A DNA stretch of 64,000 bases from Ophiocordyceps camponoti-saundersi (nom. inval.) (GCA_003339415.1 PDHQ01000161.1:1-64000); one strand, 5' to 3'. Counted from the stretch's first letter, positions 1-12,565 are shown. Notes: generated from the letters alone by a model not told the origin. A program made the numbers and translations.

Positions 1-303
1 CTTATTAATATTTTTTATTTTTTTTTACTTTTCTTAACTTTTTATAAAAGTAATTATACTTAAAAACCTTTTTATATTACTTACCTTTTTCTTTCTTTTA
101 TTTAAAATATTAAATAATTATATTTTTTAAAAAAATCATAAAAATTATAAACTCGTAATTGAAATTATCTCTAAAAAAATCACTTATAAGTGATTTTTTC
201 ACGCTAGTAATTTAAATTATAAAAAATCACTTACTAAGTAAAAATCGGTGATTTAAATCACGAAAAATCATATCACTTATAAGTGATTTTTTAACCCCGT
301 GAT
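1..303. repeat. AT-rich DNA with palindrome cluster
   Basis: No gene is visible. Positions 174-199 form a perfect 26-bp palindrome centred on TCACTTATAAGTGA. Its 16-bp core recurs at 272-287, and a 14-bp palindrome (GTGATTTAAATCAC) lies at 248-261. Single GTGAT/ATCAC half-sites are scattered between them. These motifs keep CpA and TpG, which are nearly absent around them. They may be the end of a small inverted-repeat element, but no complete TIR pair or target duplication is visible. Confidence 0.6.
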
Positions 304-3300
304 TTTTTTCGAACCCTAGTCTAAGGTAAGTATCGATTTAGATTATATAAAAGGTATTCTAAGTATCTTTCGCAGAGAGAGATAGGAGAAACTAAGTAGC
401 TTAGAAAGCTATAGCTTAGTCGATAACGTATAAGATAGCTTATTAGTTAATATAGAGAATATCTATAATAACCTTAAAATTAAAATTATAGTTATTTTCT
501 AGCTTAAATTTAAACTATTAGGGCGCGGGGCTATTTAATTAATATTAACGATAAACTTTAGAGATAGCTTTAATAGCTTAGATATTAATATTATATTTAG
601 CTTAAGTAAGTAGTTAGTATAGATAAGATACGCTAAGGTGCTTAAATTATCTATAAATTTAGCGTATCTCTTACTTAGTAAGATATAATATTATTTTTTT
701 CGAAAGTAAAAGGAAAAACTAAGGATAACTTTATTTATATATAATAGAGATCTTAATTATATTATAAATAAGGTAATTTAAAATATTATAGAAGAATATC
801 TCTAATTAATCTATATTTATTAGGTATAAGAGGAATAGGGTTTAAGTAAGTAAGATATAGAATATAATCTTATTTACCGGGGTCGTAAGTTAAATAAAGC
901 TAAGGGAGGTAATAGTTTAACTTTTACTAAATTTAATAAATACTTAGCTAATAGTAAACTTATTAAAAAATAGTAAAGGTATAAAAAGCTATAATATTTC
1001 GAACTAAGATTAACCTAATATTAATATAAATACCGTACTAATATTAATTAGAATACTTTAGAATATTATTTAGGAATAGCGGTTTATTAAGGTAAAATAA
1101 ATAGCGGGAGTTATAATAAGTACGGGCTTATAAGGGTTATCTCCTATTAGGAAATATATATATACTAACTAGTATAATATTTTAGCTACTTAAAGTAATA
1201 TCGATAGTAAGTTTTCTATTAATTCCGTAATTTAAGGTATATAAAATATTTAAGTTAATTATATAAATAATAAAATATAGTATAGAGTTTCGGTAAGTTT
1301 ATAAGATAGGAGTACCTATTTATTATCGCTATCCTCCTTTAGTATTTTTTCTATTTTTTTAAAGTTTATAAGATAAGCGTTAAAGTTAACTTTTATACCG
1401 GTAAAAGTATAATAAGCTAAAAATAAATATTTAGATATTTTACGTTTTTTTCTATATATTTAAAAGACTAATATTTAGTTTTACCGTAAGTAAAATATTT
1501 ATAGTTTTATAAGATATTAGCTTTTAGGTTATAAGTAAAGTTACTTTTACTATTATTATAATATTAGTTCGAAGGCTAGTTAAAAGTTTTCTAATATTAG
1601 CGATTAAGGTAGAAAATATCTAAGCTTAGAGCGTTAAGAAAAGGTAATAATAGGTAAGAGCTTTAAATATATTATAAGCTATTAAATTAATAAGTTAGGG
1701 CTATTTCTAAAAAAGAATAGAGGTTAGATATAAGCATCTCCGTATCTTTTATAAGTCTAAAAAATATAAATTCTAATTTAAGGACGCCTCGGTAAGCGTT
1801 AATAAAAATTATTTATAAAAAGGCGTTACTAATATAATTAAAACTAAGAGTATACTAATAAAGATCTAATTTATTAAAAAGTTTTTATAAGATTTTATAT
1901 AGTTTACTTTTAAGGTATAAAGTCTAAACTATTTAGTAAATAGTAAATATCTAATCTATATAATAATAAGAATAGTTAACGTTTATATTAAAATACTTTT
2001 ATATTTAAAAATATATATTATAGAAGGTAGAAAATTAGTTAATATAATTAAGATAATATTATCTCGCTTAGCTTAAAAGAATATATAGAAAAATCGTATA
2101 AAAATAAAATAAGTAAATTTTTAATATAAAGTAAATATTTATAAAAATATAGACCTTATTATCTAAAAGGTTATAAGGTTCGCCTAAGTATATAATATTT
2201 TTATCTTAGATTTTAGTAAATTAAGTAATTATTTTTAAATTAATATATATATTAAGAAATTTAATTAGGGGTAATATAGAGAAAGTAAAAATATCTAGTA
2301 TAGGTTTATTTTAAAATTAAAGTATTTTCGATAAAAATCCTCGTCGATATCGATAAAGTTTTATATTAGTATCTAAATAAGGACCTTAGCTATTAATATT
2401 AAGTTTAGCTATATTTACTAATAGTTCTTTAATAAGTATATCTAATAGGGACTATATTTTTTAAGCGGTAGCTTAAGGGTTTTAGAATAAGTATATTATT
2501 AGTTACTAAGTAAATTAAACTAGTTAGTTTTAAGATAATATATCTAATTATAATATCTAAAAGTTAGGGATAATTTAAATTTAAACGTTCTTAGCGTCTA
2601 AGCTAAGCCTTAGTTAAGGTACTATTTACTATTATAAGGTAAATATAGTAATAGTTTAAGTTTCCGTCTTAGTTTCTAATATTAATCTTATAGGGATTAT
2701 AAGTCCTAGTTTAAAAGAGATTTTACTATATACTTAGGCTAGCTATATAGGAGGTTTATCTATATTTAGAAGTTTTTTAAGTTCCTTTAAGGTAGGTTTC
2801 TTAGATCTACTAATATAAATTCCTTATCTTATAAGAAAGCTTTAGGTAAAGTTTCTTATAAATACTTATCCTATTTCCTATATTTTCGTTTTTTAGCTAT
2901 TAAAATATTATTAGAAAAGGTTAAATAAAGCGAGATTAGAAAGTTACTTATTATTTTTAATAAATAAGATAAATCTCGCTATTATTAGTTTAATTATCTT
3001 TACGTTTTTATAATCTCCTAATATATTATTATCTTAATAATCTAAGTTAAACTAATTCTAATATTATTTCGGGATTTTAATATATCTAAATATTTTCTAA
3101 GTTAGCTAGTTATAATATTTAAGGAGTTCTATTCTATTTTTAGGAGGGGTGCTTATAGTTATAAGTAAATTTTTAAACTAACTTTAGATAGATATTATAA
3201 AATATTTAAGTTAGCTTTTTTAAGAGTTTTAAAAGGGGTTTTACGTAGCCCTTTATTAACTCTTTAATCGATTATAGTTTACCTCTATATAGTTACTTTT

Positions 3301-5129
3301 ATAAAAGTTTATTATTAGGGTTAATTATTCTATCTATACTAATTTATAATTAACTAAATTTTAATTATTAATTAATATTAGTTAGCTTTTATAATATATA
3401 TATAAGAGTTAATAGCGATTACTAGTATTAAAAGTATAATTCTTTTAGTTTATAATATTTATCTATATTTTCTTTAAAACGAAGGGAATTCTACGTTTAC
3501 TTATATATAAAATATCCTTATATATACTCTCTTTTTCTATACTTAATATTAGATTAAATATAATCTAATCTTTTCCCGAAACTAATCCGATATCGACTAG
3601 GAGTTTATTAAAGCTCCTATTTAAAATATTATAATAAAAATATAATCGAAACTTACCTTACTTCTTATTGCCTAAGTCCTTCTAATATATCCTACGTAAT
3701 ATACCCCTTTTCCCCCTATCCTAAGTATATATAGATCTTATTCTATACCTATATAAATTTTAGTTATTCTTATATAAGTCTAATAGTAATCCTAATAGTA
3801 GCGATTATTAAAATACCGATATATTAAAAGTTATAATTCTTATTTCGATAAGTTATAGATATACTTTAATTAGTATCCGGTTAGTATTTAATAATTCGGA
3901 TATCTTAATACCTAGTAATAACTTACTATAAGTTAATATTATTTATTTATTCTTTCTTTTCGGATTTAGTCCGCGGTTTATAAAACCTTACTTCGATTTT
4001 AACTTAGAGTTATATTAATCCCGGATTAGTCTTAGTAACTACTTAGTATACTTTATTTTATAATACTTTATAAAAGTTAAAAAAGAATCTCTTATAAAGG
4101 AATTAATTTAGCAAAATATAAGAGATAAAAATAATAAAAAGAAAAAATAAAAATAATAAAAACGAAAAAGAAACCTTAAGACTAGAGTCCCCTAGTATTA
4201 CTCTTAGCGCGGACGCTAAGGAGGACGCGCCTCCCGCTAAGCCTAAAATATAAGGTAAGCGATATTAGCGTATTAATAATATTAGTTAAATATTAACTTA
4301 AACTTAAATAAAAATTATATTATTATTAAATTTACCTTAATATACTAATTTTTATATAAGGGTATATTATCGCTTATAAAGATAGCTAAAGCTTAAGCTA
4401 AAGCTACTATTATAAAAATTATTTACTAAGTTAATATTAGCTTATATAATATCTAAACTTAGAAAATAAGCTATATATATATTATTATAATAAATACTTA
4501 TTTTCGCGTAAATATAATAAGCTATTATTAGCTAAAATACTTATTCCTAATAAGCGTTAATAGCTAGCTTTTACTTACTTATATAATTAATATAATTTTA
4601 GTAAAGGGGTACTTTTTTTATATTACTACGTTTAATTTAGTCGCGCTATGCTTAGGATAATAGCGTAAGTAGTAGCGCGGACGCGAAAAGATTATAATCT
4701 TTAGGTTATACGTAATAGGGTATAATTAAAGTTGCTACGTTTATAAGCGATAGCGTCCTAGCGCGCGGGCGGAATAAAATAGCTAATGTAACGCTTAAAG
4801 CGCGGGCTATTAAAAGAGTAGGTAACGGATACGTATATTAAAAGGGAGCTAAGTTTAAAAATATATTAATACTTAATATAATTTTAATTCGTAGCTAGTT
4901 TAAAGTTAAGTTAAGATTAATATATTTTTTATATACTAATATATTATTTTATATAGTATATTATTATTATTAATATTAGCTTTTAACTTAGGGCTTAAGA
5001 TAATAATATAATAGCTATATAGCGTAATAAAAATATAAAAGTATTACTTAAATATAAATATAATCTTACCTTAAAATTAGTATAAATCTTTATTATACTT
5101 AGCTTAAAATTAACTTAAATTTACCTTTA

Positions 5130-5132
<3 letters not shown>
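304..5132. repeat. RIP-degraded repeat DNA, unclassified
   Basis: This 4.8-kb stretch lacks CpA/TpG almost entirely, and all frames are interrupted by TAA/TAG. It is former transposon sequence, but I found no reverse transcriptase, integrase or transposase motif that I can name. A short plus-strand frame at about 4,150-4,250 is rich in Lys, Glu, Ala and Pro (… S-A-D-A-K-E-D-A-P-P-A-K …) and looks like a coding remnant. GC-richer patches with CpG occur at 4,630-4,830. No TSD or terminal repeat was found, so the boundaries are arbitrary. Confidence 0.5.
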
Positions 5133-5180
<48 letters not shown>

Positions 5181-5182
5181 TA
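5133..5182. repeat. (AAT)n microsatellite
   Basis: About 16 uninterrupted AAT/TAA units. The tract lies just upstream of the G repeat region and could be the 3' tail of a retroposed element, but no element end can be tied to it. Confidence 0.9.
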
Positions 5183-5425
5183 ACGCGAAAAAGAAAGAAA
5201 GAAGGGGAATATAAAGCTAGGGCGTAGGGTAATTTATAAGTAAGGTTACTAATTTACTAATTTACCCCCCTACGATAAGTATATACCCTTACTTTATATT
5301 ATTAAAGTAAATTAATATTTAAGGTATTAATATATATTTTTACTATTAAGGTAAATTAATATATAATAAGTTAATATATATTATTACTATTAAGGTTAGT
5401 ATTTAGATTAATATATACCTCTTAA

Positions 5426-5435
5426 CTATAAAAGG
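5426..5435 (+). promoter_or_regulatory. TATA-box-like site of repeat G
   Basis: CTATAAAAGG is followed within 15 bp by a CCCC/T-rich pyrimidine run. The inverted copy at the right end of the window has TATAAATA (minus strand, 63,913-63,920) at the equivalent place, followed by a long C tract. Conservation of the TATA box plus pyrimidine tract in both copies supports an ancestral Pol II promoter; present activity is unlikely. Confidence 0.5.
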
Positions 5436-5943
5436 CCCCTTATCCCTTTTTTTTAATTTTCCTTTTTTTCCCCCTTATATTAGTTTTTTCGATATTTATT
5501 CTTTTTATTTTTCGAAAACTACCTAAACCCCTCCTTATTAGGTATATCTCTTTTTATTTTATATATTCTATCTACTTTTCTAGTTTATAGATTAAAAAAG
5601 AAAAGCTATTAAGGGAGTATAATACCCCTATTATACCCCTGGGGCTATAATATAAAGAAAAATAACGTATATCGTAAAAGCGTTAAACCGCCCTAAAGGT
5701 ATAATAATAATAATCGAATAGTAAAAATAAGGCTAAAAATAATAAAACTAAGTTAATAAATATTATAATATAAGAATAAGAAATATTATAAGATAAAAAT
5801 AACCTTTACTAGCTACGGGGGTTTACTAGTTAATAGGGGATATTCCCCCTTATAATAATTAGTATTTATTAAAGGTCTTTAAAATAAAATACCCCGGTAA
5901 TATTCTTATAGCTAATTTATTAAATATTTAAGGGATTTAATTA

Positions 5944-5987
5944 CTAATCTTATAGCTATTTAAAAGTAACTATAGCTATAAGATTAG
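5944..5987. other. stem-loop, 15-bp arms
   Basis: The perfect inverted repeat CTAATCTTATAGCTA / TAGCTATAAGATTAG is separated by 14 nt. It lies in repeat G, next to a second stem-loop at 6,010-6,055 whose 12-bp arms (CGCGGCGTTATA / TATAACGTCGCG) have one mismatch. Confidence 0.75.
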
Positions 5988-6761
5988 CTAATAAACTTAA
6001 ATATTTTATCGCGGCGTTATACTATATTTTCTTAGCGATAATATATAACGTCGCGACTATTACCTTATAGCCCTTATCTATTTTTAATAACGCGAAAAGA
6101 TAACGCGAAAGATAATTTAATATATATCGCCCTAAGAGGTAATATTAGAATCGGTAAGAAAATAATTAGATATCTACCCGATATTAACCTAAACTTATTA
6201 ATAAATTAGTAAAGTAAAAGGTATCTATAAGACCCTAAATTATATAAGTTCTTAAAAGTAGAAAAATAATTTAATTTATAATAGCTACTAAAAAAACCTA
6301 ATTATACCTTAACTACTTATATAATAAGATAAATATTCCTAATTAGAAAAGAAAAGTTACTAATATTAAAATATATATATTACTAGCTACTTAGGAATAT
6401 AATATATATTATAGAGATTACTATCTTTATATAAATAAAGTAAGAGGTTAGAAGTATATATAAAGAGAAGTTAAACTTAAGATAATACTAATCCGAGATT
6501 AATATAATATTAATATAATATATATTATTAATATAATAGGAATTAAAAGTAGAAGGGAATATAGCCGGATATATATATAATATATTAATCTTTTCCGTAC
6601 TTTTATTTAAGTAAGAAGTTATAAATAAAGTTATTAAATTAATTATTCGTAACTCCTTCCGCTAAAGTATATTAGATAGGAGATATAATATTCTTTTAGC
6701 TATATAATCCGGTAGAAATACCCGAACCCTATTAATTAGGTTAATATATATATACGTAGAG

Positions 6762-7352
6762 TGCCCTCCTAGCGTAGTAGTTAAGCGTCTAGAGATATTA
6801 GTCTCCTACGAGAGAGGCAGTCGGTTCGAATCCGGCGGGGGGCACGGGTATTTTTTACCCTAACTATATAGCCGGGGTACGGTCCGACCCTAGCATAACC
6901 CCGGTAAGAGTAGTAACCCTGCCGGGCTCCTTTCCTCCCTCGGTAGGAGTAGTAACCTAACCGAGGCTTAGGTAAGGTAAGGCGTAAGGTAAGGGTATAA
7001 TTAGATAACGTAAGTTATTAGAGGAATAAGTCCTTTTTAATAATAACTATAATTTAGTAATAGAGTATAATTATAAAGTAATATATATCTTCGCTACGGT
7101 ATTTACTAATATACGTATTAGAATTACTTAAAACTTAGATAAGATATGCGATAAGAAATATAGGTACCTCTCGCTTAGGACCGGCGTAACTTTAGATACT
7201 TCTTATAACGATTAAGCTTTCCGATATAACGTAATTAGCTTATAAGCTAGCTAAATATATTAAGTAAAGGGTTTTCCCCCAGGGCACTCCGGTTTTTCCT
7301 CTCTATTAAACGATTATATACTTAGAAACCTATATAGGTTACTAGAGTAATA
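6762..7352 (+). repeat. tRNA-derived SINE, family 1, copy 1
   Basis: A 591-bp retroposon. Its 5' end (6,762-6,844) is tRNA-like: the ends pair as GCCCTCC/GGGGGGC, an A box lies at 6,770-6,783 and a perfect B box GGTTCGAATCC at 6,823-6,833. The anticodon arm is not canonical, so I do not call a functional tRNA. A GC-rich body follows (6,850-7,000), and the 3' end is a (TA)n tail. It is flanked by direct repeats TAATATATATATACGTAGAG (6,742-6,761) and a matching copy at 7,353-7,374 with two extra TA bases, typical of target-primed insertion. Minus-strand copies lie at 23,461-24,061 and 34,423-35,041. It interrupts repeat G. Confidence 0.88.
6770..6833 (+). promoter_or_regulatory. internal Pol III promoter (A and B boxes)
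   Basis: A box TAGCGTAGTAGTTA at 6,770-6,783 and B box GGTTCGAATCC at 6,823-6,833, with tRNA-like spacing. The B box keeps its consensus although the A box carries TpA where TGG is usual, as RIP would produce. The same two boxes are recognisable in copy 2 (near 24,000-24,055, minus). Confidence 0.75.
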
Positions 7353-7374
7353 TAATATATATATATACGTGGAG

Positions 7375-7463
7375 TTTTTTATAGCTATTAACTTATATAT
7401 TATAATAAGAGCGAAACGTAATATTAGCCTCTTATTTAGCTTAAGAAGGATGCTTAACTAATA
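7375..7463 (+). repeat. repeat G, copy i, continuation
   Basis: This continues G after the SINE. It matches the reverse complement of the DNA around 62,535-62,600 (…AAGGATGC(C/T)TAAC…GATAATAAG). A related segment occurs at 9,360-9,437, next to G copy ii. It ends where the J-family SINE begins. Confidence 0.55.
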
Positions 7464-7755
7464 ATAAGGACTTATATAGCACTTTTACCGGAAAAGTATA
7501 TACCGGCGCCTTATAATATAAGGCGCGTGCCGCTTGCAGCGACGCTCCGCAAGGAGCCTTCTAATAGCCTTATACTAGGAAGATTATTTATCCGACCTGA
7601 TTTAGGCCGCCGTGTCTATTTATAAGCGCCGTATAGCTACGCTACTTTAGTTAAGGGGGGTCCTCTAAGCCCTCCCTTTGCCGTTCGCTAGATTTAAACT
7701 AATTACCTCTTAAAAAGAGGTTGTTTTAGGAATATAACCGTTACGCGAAAACAGC
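7464..7755 (-). repeat. tRNA-derived SINE, family J, copy 1
   Basis: This matches 36,645-36,930 in the same orientation. On the minus strand the element starts at 7,755 with a 76-nt tRNA-like head (7,680-7,755). Its ends pair over 7 bp (GCTGTTT/GAACGGC), the A-box-like sequence is TCGCGTAACGGTTA, the B box is degraded (AGTTTAAATCT), and a long variable-arm hairpin (CCTCTT TTT AAGAGG) suggests descent from a class II tRNA. The copy is shorter than the 724-bp copy at 36,207-36,930, probably truncated at the 3' end. The left border is approximate and no clear target duplication was found. Confidence 0.7.
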
Positions 7756-9343
7756 TATCTAGCTATAATTAATTATAAACTAATCCCTTATATAACCCCT
7801 TTCTTAAGCTAGCTAAGGAAGTAGGAGCGTAAGATAGAAGAGTTATATATTATTACGCTAGCTAAACGCTTTATATAGTCCCTAGCTAATAGCTTAATAG
7901 CTTTTATAAAGCTAAGGATAAGAGGGCGGAAAAGCTCCTTATAGTATATTATAGGGAAAATTCTAATAAGCTTAAAATCGTAATATTACTTAAAGTAGGG
8001 AAAGATAAACTTATATATTAATAGAAAGATTTACTTATATAATTAGTATATAAGACTAGGTAATATTATACTAGTTATAAGAGGCTTAGAAAATAACTTA
8101 TATTATAATAAATAATAAAGCTAGCCGGATAGTTATTATTATACGCTATTAGCGCTAGTTTATAACCTAAAGCGTAATATAACTATAATATATACTTACT
8201 AATAAATTTATAAGCTTAAGCTAAGCGTAAAGTATTTATATATAAAGTAGTATACTAAGGCTAAAAATTACTTAAGCTATAATATTTAATATATATATAC
8301 CTATTTTTACTTATTATCCCTTTAATTAAAATACTTTAAATTTATATTTAATTACCTTACTTTACTTATATATAGCCCTAACCTTAATACCCTTATTTAC
8401 TTATAAAGCTTCGGATAATTATACTTAAAGTAACTAATTTAATTATAATAATAATAACGCTATTACTTAATAATACCTAAAAAGTAAAAAGTTATAAATA
8501 TAATATATACTAGGTTAGTTATAAAAAAAGATAGTAAATTAACTAATATATAAGAAATCTTCGCGAAACTAAATATTTTATTAAAGCTTTAAAAAAAGCT
8601 AGCAAAAACTATATATATTATAAGCTAGTTTTTATAATCTAAGCGCTATAATAGCTTTTTATATAGCTTAGATAAAAGTAAAATAATATTAATATAGTTA
8701 AACTAATATAATAATCTAGCCTTAAAAAAGGTATATTTTTACTTTATAATATATTCTCTAAGAGGCTTTTATAGCCCCTAATATATCTTAATTAAGAAAA
8801 GACTTACTTAGCGTTTTTTAAAACTCTCCTTAAGAAGCTTAGAAATATATACTAAAAAGGCTTTAAGCTATTAGAAAAATTTATAGCTATAATAATATAT
8901 AAAAGGAATATTTACTAAAAAGTACTAAGATATAAAAGGATATAATAAAACTAAGACTTAAGCTACTTAATTATAGCTTTATTAATTATAAATTAAGTAT
9001 ATATAGTAGCTAGCTAAGAGTTAAAGCTAAAATAAGCTATAAGCAGCTTTAATATAGGTAGAATTTAATAGCATTTTATATTAAAATCTTATTCTTATAA
9101 TTAGTTAGCGGTAAGAGGAGCTTTAATTAATATAAAAGTTTTATTATAGTAATTATAAAAGTAAACTAAAATAAAGTTATAATTAAAGCTATTAAGAAGA
9201 AAAAGGGAAAGAGAGAGAAGCCCTCCTTTTAAGCTAATTATATACCCCGTATAATAACTAAGCGCTATTAGGAAAATTTAAGTATATCTATTATAAACCC
9301 CCTTATCTAGCTATAATTAGTTATAAACTAATCTCTTATAATA
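7756..9343. repeat. 1.5-kb unclassified element between 39-bp direct repeats
   Basis: The direct repeats TATCTAGCTATAATT… at 7,756-7,794 and 9,304-9,342 match at all but two positions, both differences being transitions. They bracket about 1.5 kb of RIP-degraded DNA. The left repeat starts exactly at the tRNA end of the J SINE. The interior has no motif I can name. The repeats could be a long target duplication of a non-LTR insertion or short terminal repeats. Confidence 0.5.
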
Positions 9344-9359
9344 TTTAGTTTCTTATAAT

Positions 9360-9934
9360 TATTAGTTTATTTATTATAATAAGAATAAAATATAATATTA
9401 GCCTTTTATTTAGTTTAAAAAGAATATTTAATTAATAATTAATAAAATAATTATTAAATATTTAAATAAAGTTAACTTAAACTTATTAATAAATTAATAA
9501 AAAATTTTTTATTATACTTTAATTATAATTTTTTTTAAAAATATTAAAAATTTATATTTAAATTTTTCTTTAATTAAAATTAAAAGCTTAATTATAACCT
9601 AAAATTATATATTTAATAATAGTATTTTTCGAAGTAAAAAAATATTAATATTAAAATACTTTTATTATTCGCTACTTAAGGAAATAATAGATATATTAAT
9701 ATATTATATATATTATAATTTCTATATAAGTAAAATAAGAAATTAAAAGTATATATAAAGTTATATTAAACTTTAAATAATATTAATCTAAAATTAGTAT
9801 AATTTTAATATAATAGTTATAATTAATATAAAAGGAATCTTAGAGATAAAAAAAAAAGAAAGGATATATATATAATATATCTACTTCTCTATACTTATCT
9901 TTAAATAAGTAATTATAAATAAAGTTATTAATTA
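9360..9934 (+). repeat. repeat G, copy ii, left part
   Basis: Positions 9,440-9,934 match 6,160-6,660 of G copy i. The segment 9,360-9,437 matches 7,384-7,463. The copy stops at 9,934, exactly at the AATTA target duplication of LTR element C1, and resumes after C1 at 32,779. C1 therefore inserted into this already resident G copy. Confidence 0.7.
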
Positions 9935-10530
9935 TAATATACGCTTATATATATAATCTTCTAATAAGCGTATATACTAAGCTAGCTATAAGATATAATA
10001 TATAGAAAAGGGAGATAAGCTAGCTACTAATTATAAGATTATAAAATAGCTATTATAAAAAATATAAATATAAGTAAAAGTCTTTTAAAAATTAAAATAA
10101 TAATTATAAAAAAATCTAAATTATTACTTAAAGGAATACTAAGCTAATTATATAGCTAAAAGCTTTAAGGAAGATTTCTTAATATAATCTTAAAAGTATT
10201 TTACCTAAGGGGATTTTATAGTAATTTCTTTATATATTAGTAAAACGGAGATTTCCTAATATATAGTAATTTCTTAGGACGCGGGGATTTCTTAGTAAAA
10301 TCTAAAGATTTTTAGAAATATATTTTAATATTAAATCTAGGAAGAAATCTCGGTAAAATCTTAAAAATTATTATAGAGAAATCCTAATAGGAAATCTTAG
10401 TAATTTCCTAAGCGTAAAAGTAATAAAATTTTTAAGGGAAATCTAAGTAAAATCTTAAAAGGGGAAATCTTAGTAAAATTTTATAAAAGGTTAGGCGATT
10501 TATAAAAGTATTATTATATATCCTATATTA
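9935..10530 (-). repeat. 3' LTR of C1
   Basis: 596 bp, the same length as the 5' LTR at 32,183-32,778. It is rich in degenerate copies of a short motif of the type AGGAAATCYTAGTAAAATC. Left flank AATTA. Confidence 0.9.
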
Positions 10531-12565
10531 ACTCCCTAAGCTTAAAAAGAATTCTAATAGCTTAATTAACTTTTTATATTATTTTAAAAACTATTATTAT
10601 ACTTAAAGGCTTTTTTATATTAATTTTAATAATTATATCTAACTATAAATTAAGAAATATTATTAGGGATTTATATATAAAAAATTAAATTAATTTATAT
10701 AAAGTAAGAAAGAAATAAAAAAATAAGATAAGAATAATAAAGGAGAATTATAATATATATTAAATATATATAGAAGAATATATATTATAATAAAGGGTAT
10801 CGTAATATTAAGAAAAGAAAATATAAATAAGAAAAATATAATATAATATATAAATTAAAAAAATAAAATAAAAGAAATATCTTACTATTTTTATTATTTA
10901 AATATATAAATTATAATAATAATATAAAAGTAAATATAAATAATTTTACTATAAATAATATAAGAGATATAATTTATAGCTTTAAATATAATATATTTTA
11001 CGAAAATAAAAGCGTTTAGGATATTAAGAATAATAATAAAGTTAATTATATTACGAATAGTTTATACTTATCCTTAAGCGTATATTATAAGTAGTTTATA
11101 ATAAATAGGCTTTATTTAGCGTTCTTATTATAGCTAATATTCTTTCTTTATTTATAATATATAAAGTATAAGGAAATATAGTATATAATTAATATTATAT
11201 AATAAAAATATTAGAAAACGATATTAAAAGTATACTAATTTATAAAGTTCTTACCTAAGCTTAGTAAATATATCGTTATTATATATTAATAGTTAAATAA
11301 CTTAAAAATCTATTATATATTAATAGTTAAATAAATATAATAGCTATTACTTATTAATAGTTAAATAATATAACGTATATTTTCTATATAAAGCGCGTTA
11401 TTAATATATATCCGCTATAGTTTATATTAAAGCTATATAAAAAGCTATAAAAAGTCTTAATTTATAATTAAATTAATAAATAAATTAGCGTTAATAAGCT
11501 TAATAGTTATAGTATATTTAGCACTATTAAAAAGTTTAATTAAGCTATTTTTCTAACTATATAGCTCCTTAATAGTATTATTAGGAGCTATTTTTACTAA
11601 ATTTAAAATATTAAAAATAGGAATATTAATAAGGTTTAGAGTTATCTTATTTCTAATAATATTACTCTAAGCTAAGGATAGTATATAATTAATAATAATA
11701 GCTAAAAGTAAAATAATAATATTTTTACGAAGTAAATATATTTATTCTCTTATATAAACGTAAAAATTTTATTAATTCTTTTTATAATATTTTAGTATCT
11801 TACTTAAATTATTAAAAGCTAACTTCTTATTACTAAATATAGCGATTTTATTAATATTAATCGATAAGTTTTTAAAAGCTAAAATATTAAGTAAGATAAG
11901 TATTAAGATAAGGAAATTAATAATCTATTTATTACTAATATTAAATATTTTCGCTATATAATTTAAGCTAAAAGAAATATTATATTTAATAAAATATTTA
12001 TTAAAGTAAATTACTTAAATTAAAATAATATCTATATTTTAAAATATTAAAGCTTATTTATTATAATATATTATAAAAAAAGTAAAAGAGTATTTAATAA
12101 CTTAAATTAAATTATTATAATAAGTTACTAAAAAGTTATTATTAGCTTTTTTAACTTTTTTAGCTTTTAGAACTTTTTAAAATTAAATCGTAATTTTAAA
12201 AACTATCGCGGGGGTTCTAGGTTATTAAAAGGTAAAGTAAGTTTACTTATTAAGGGTTCTAAAAACGCTTTATTAAGTCGGAGTAAAAAGAGTAATAAAA
12301 CGCCTTACTAAGAATTTTCTAAAGATAAGAGTAGCTCCCTTAACCTTAGTCTTTTTTTCTATAGCTACTAATATTATTTATTTTATTTTACTAAGGTAAT
12401 TAGTATAAAAGATAATAGCTAAGATTCGCTTAATCTCCTCTAATTTTTCTAACTCCTAATAAACTTATTTACAAATTAGGCCCTTAATATAATCTTTTAT
12501 AATTTCTAATAGCGTATAAGCGCTATAATAGTTCTTTCTAAGTTATTTAAATTATAGAAAAATAT
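10531..12565 (-). pseudogene. C1 3' internal region (degraded)
   Basis: This is the part of C1 downstream of pol, between the 3' LTR and the nested Gypsy element A. The minus-strand frame running across the A insertion (23,000 to 22,737, then 12,560 to about 12,350) can be read with stops explained as mutated Gln codons, but I do not recognise the product. Nothing else is identifiable. Confidence 0.5.

Larger units (their letters stand above)
5281..6761 (+). repeat. repeat G, copy i, first part
   Basis: This segment matches, in inverted orientation, the DNA from about 62,560 to 63,950 (for example 5,790-5,910 against 63,480-63,610). Its distal part (6,160-6,700) also matches 9,440-9,934 in direct orientation. 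It is therefore a multicopy element, here on the plus strand. It carries a TATA-like promoter at 5,426 followed by a pyrimidine tract, and strong stem-loops at 5,944-5,987 and 6,010-6,055. It is interrupted at 6,762 by a SINE and resumes at 7,375. The class is unknown: it could be the 5' region of a non-LTR element or an LTR-like region. RIP damage is moderate. Confidence 0.6.

Noticed and set aside
174..292. CRISPR-like repeat array
   Set aside because: The repeats are palindromes of unequal length with irregular spacing, there are no uniform spacers, and the DNA is fungal.
6762..6844. A functional tRNA gene
   Set aside because: Acceptor pairing and B box are good, but the anticodon arm does not give a 5-bp stem with a 7-nt loop and U33. 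The sequence is the head of a 600-bp retroposed repeat with three copies.
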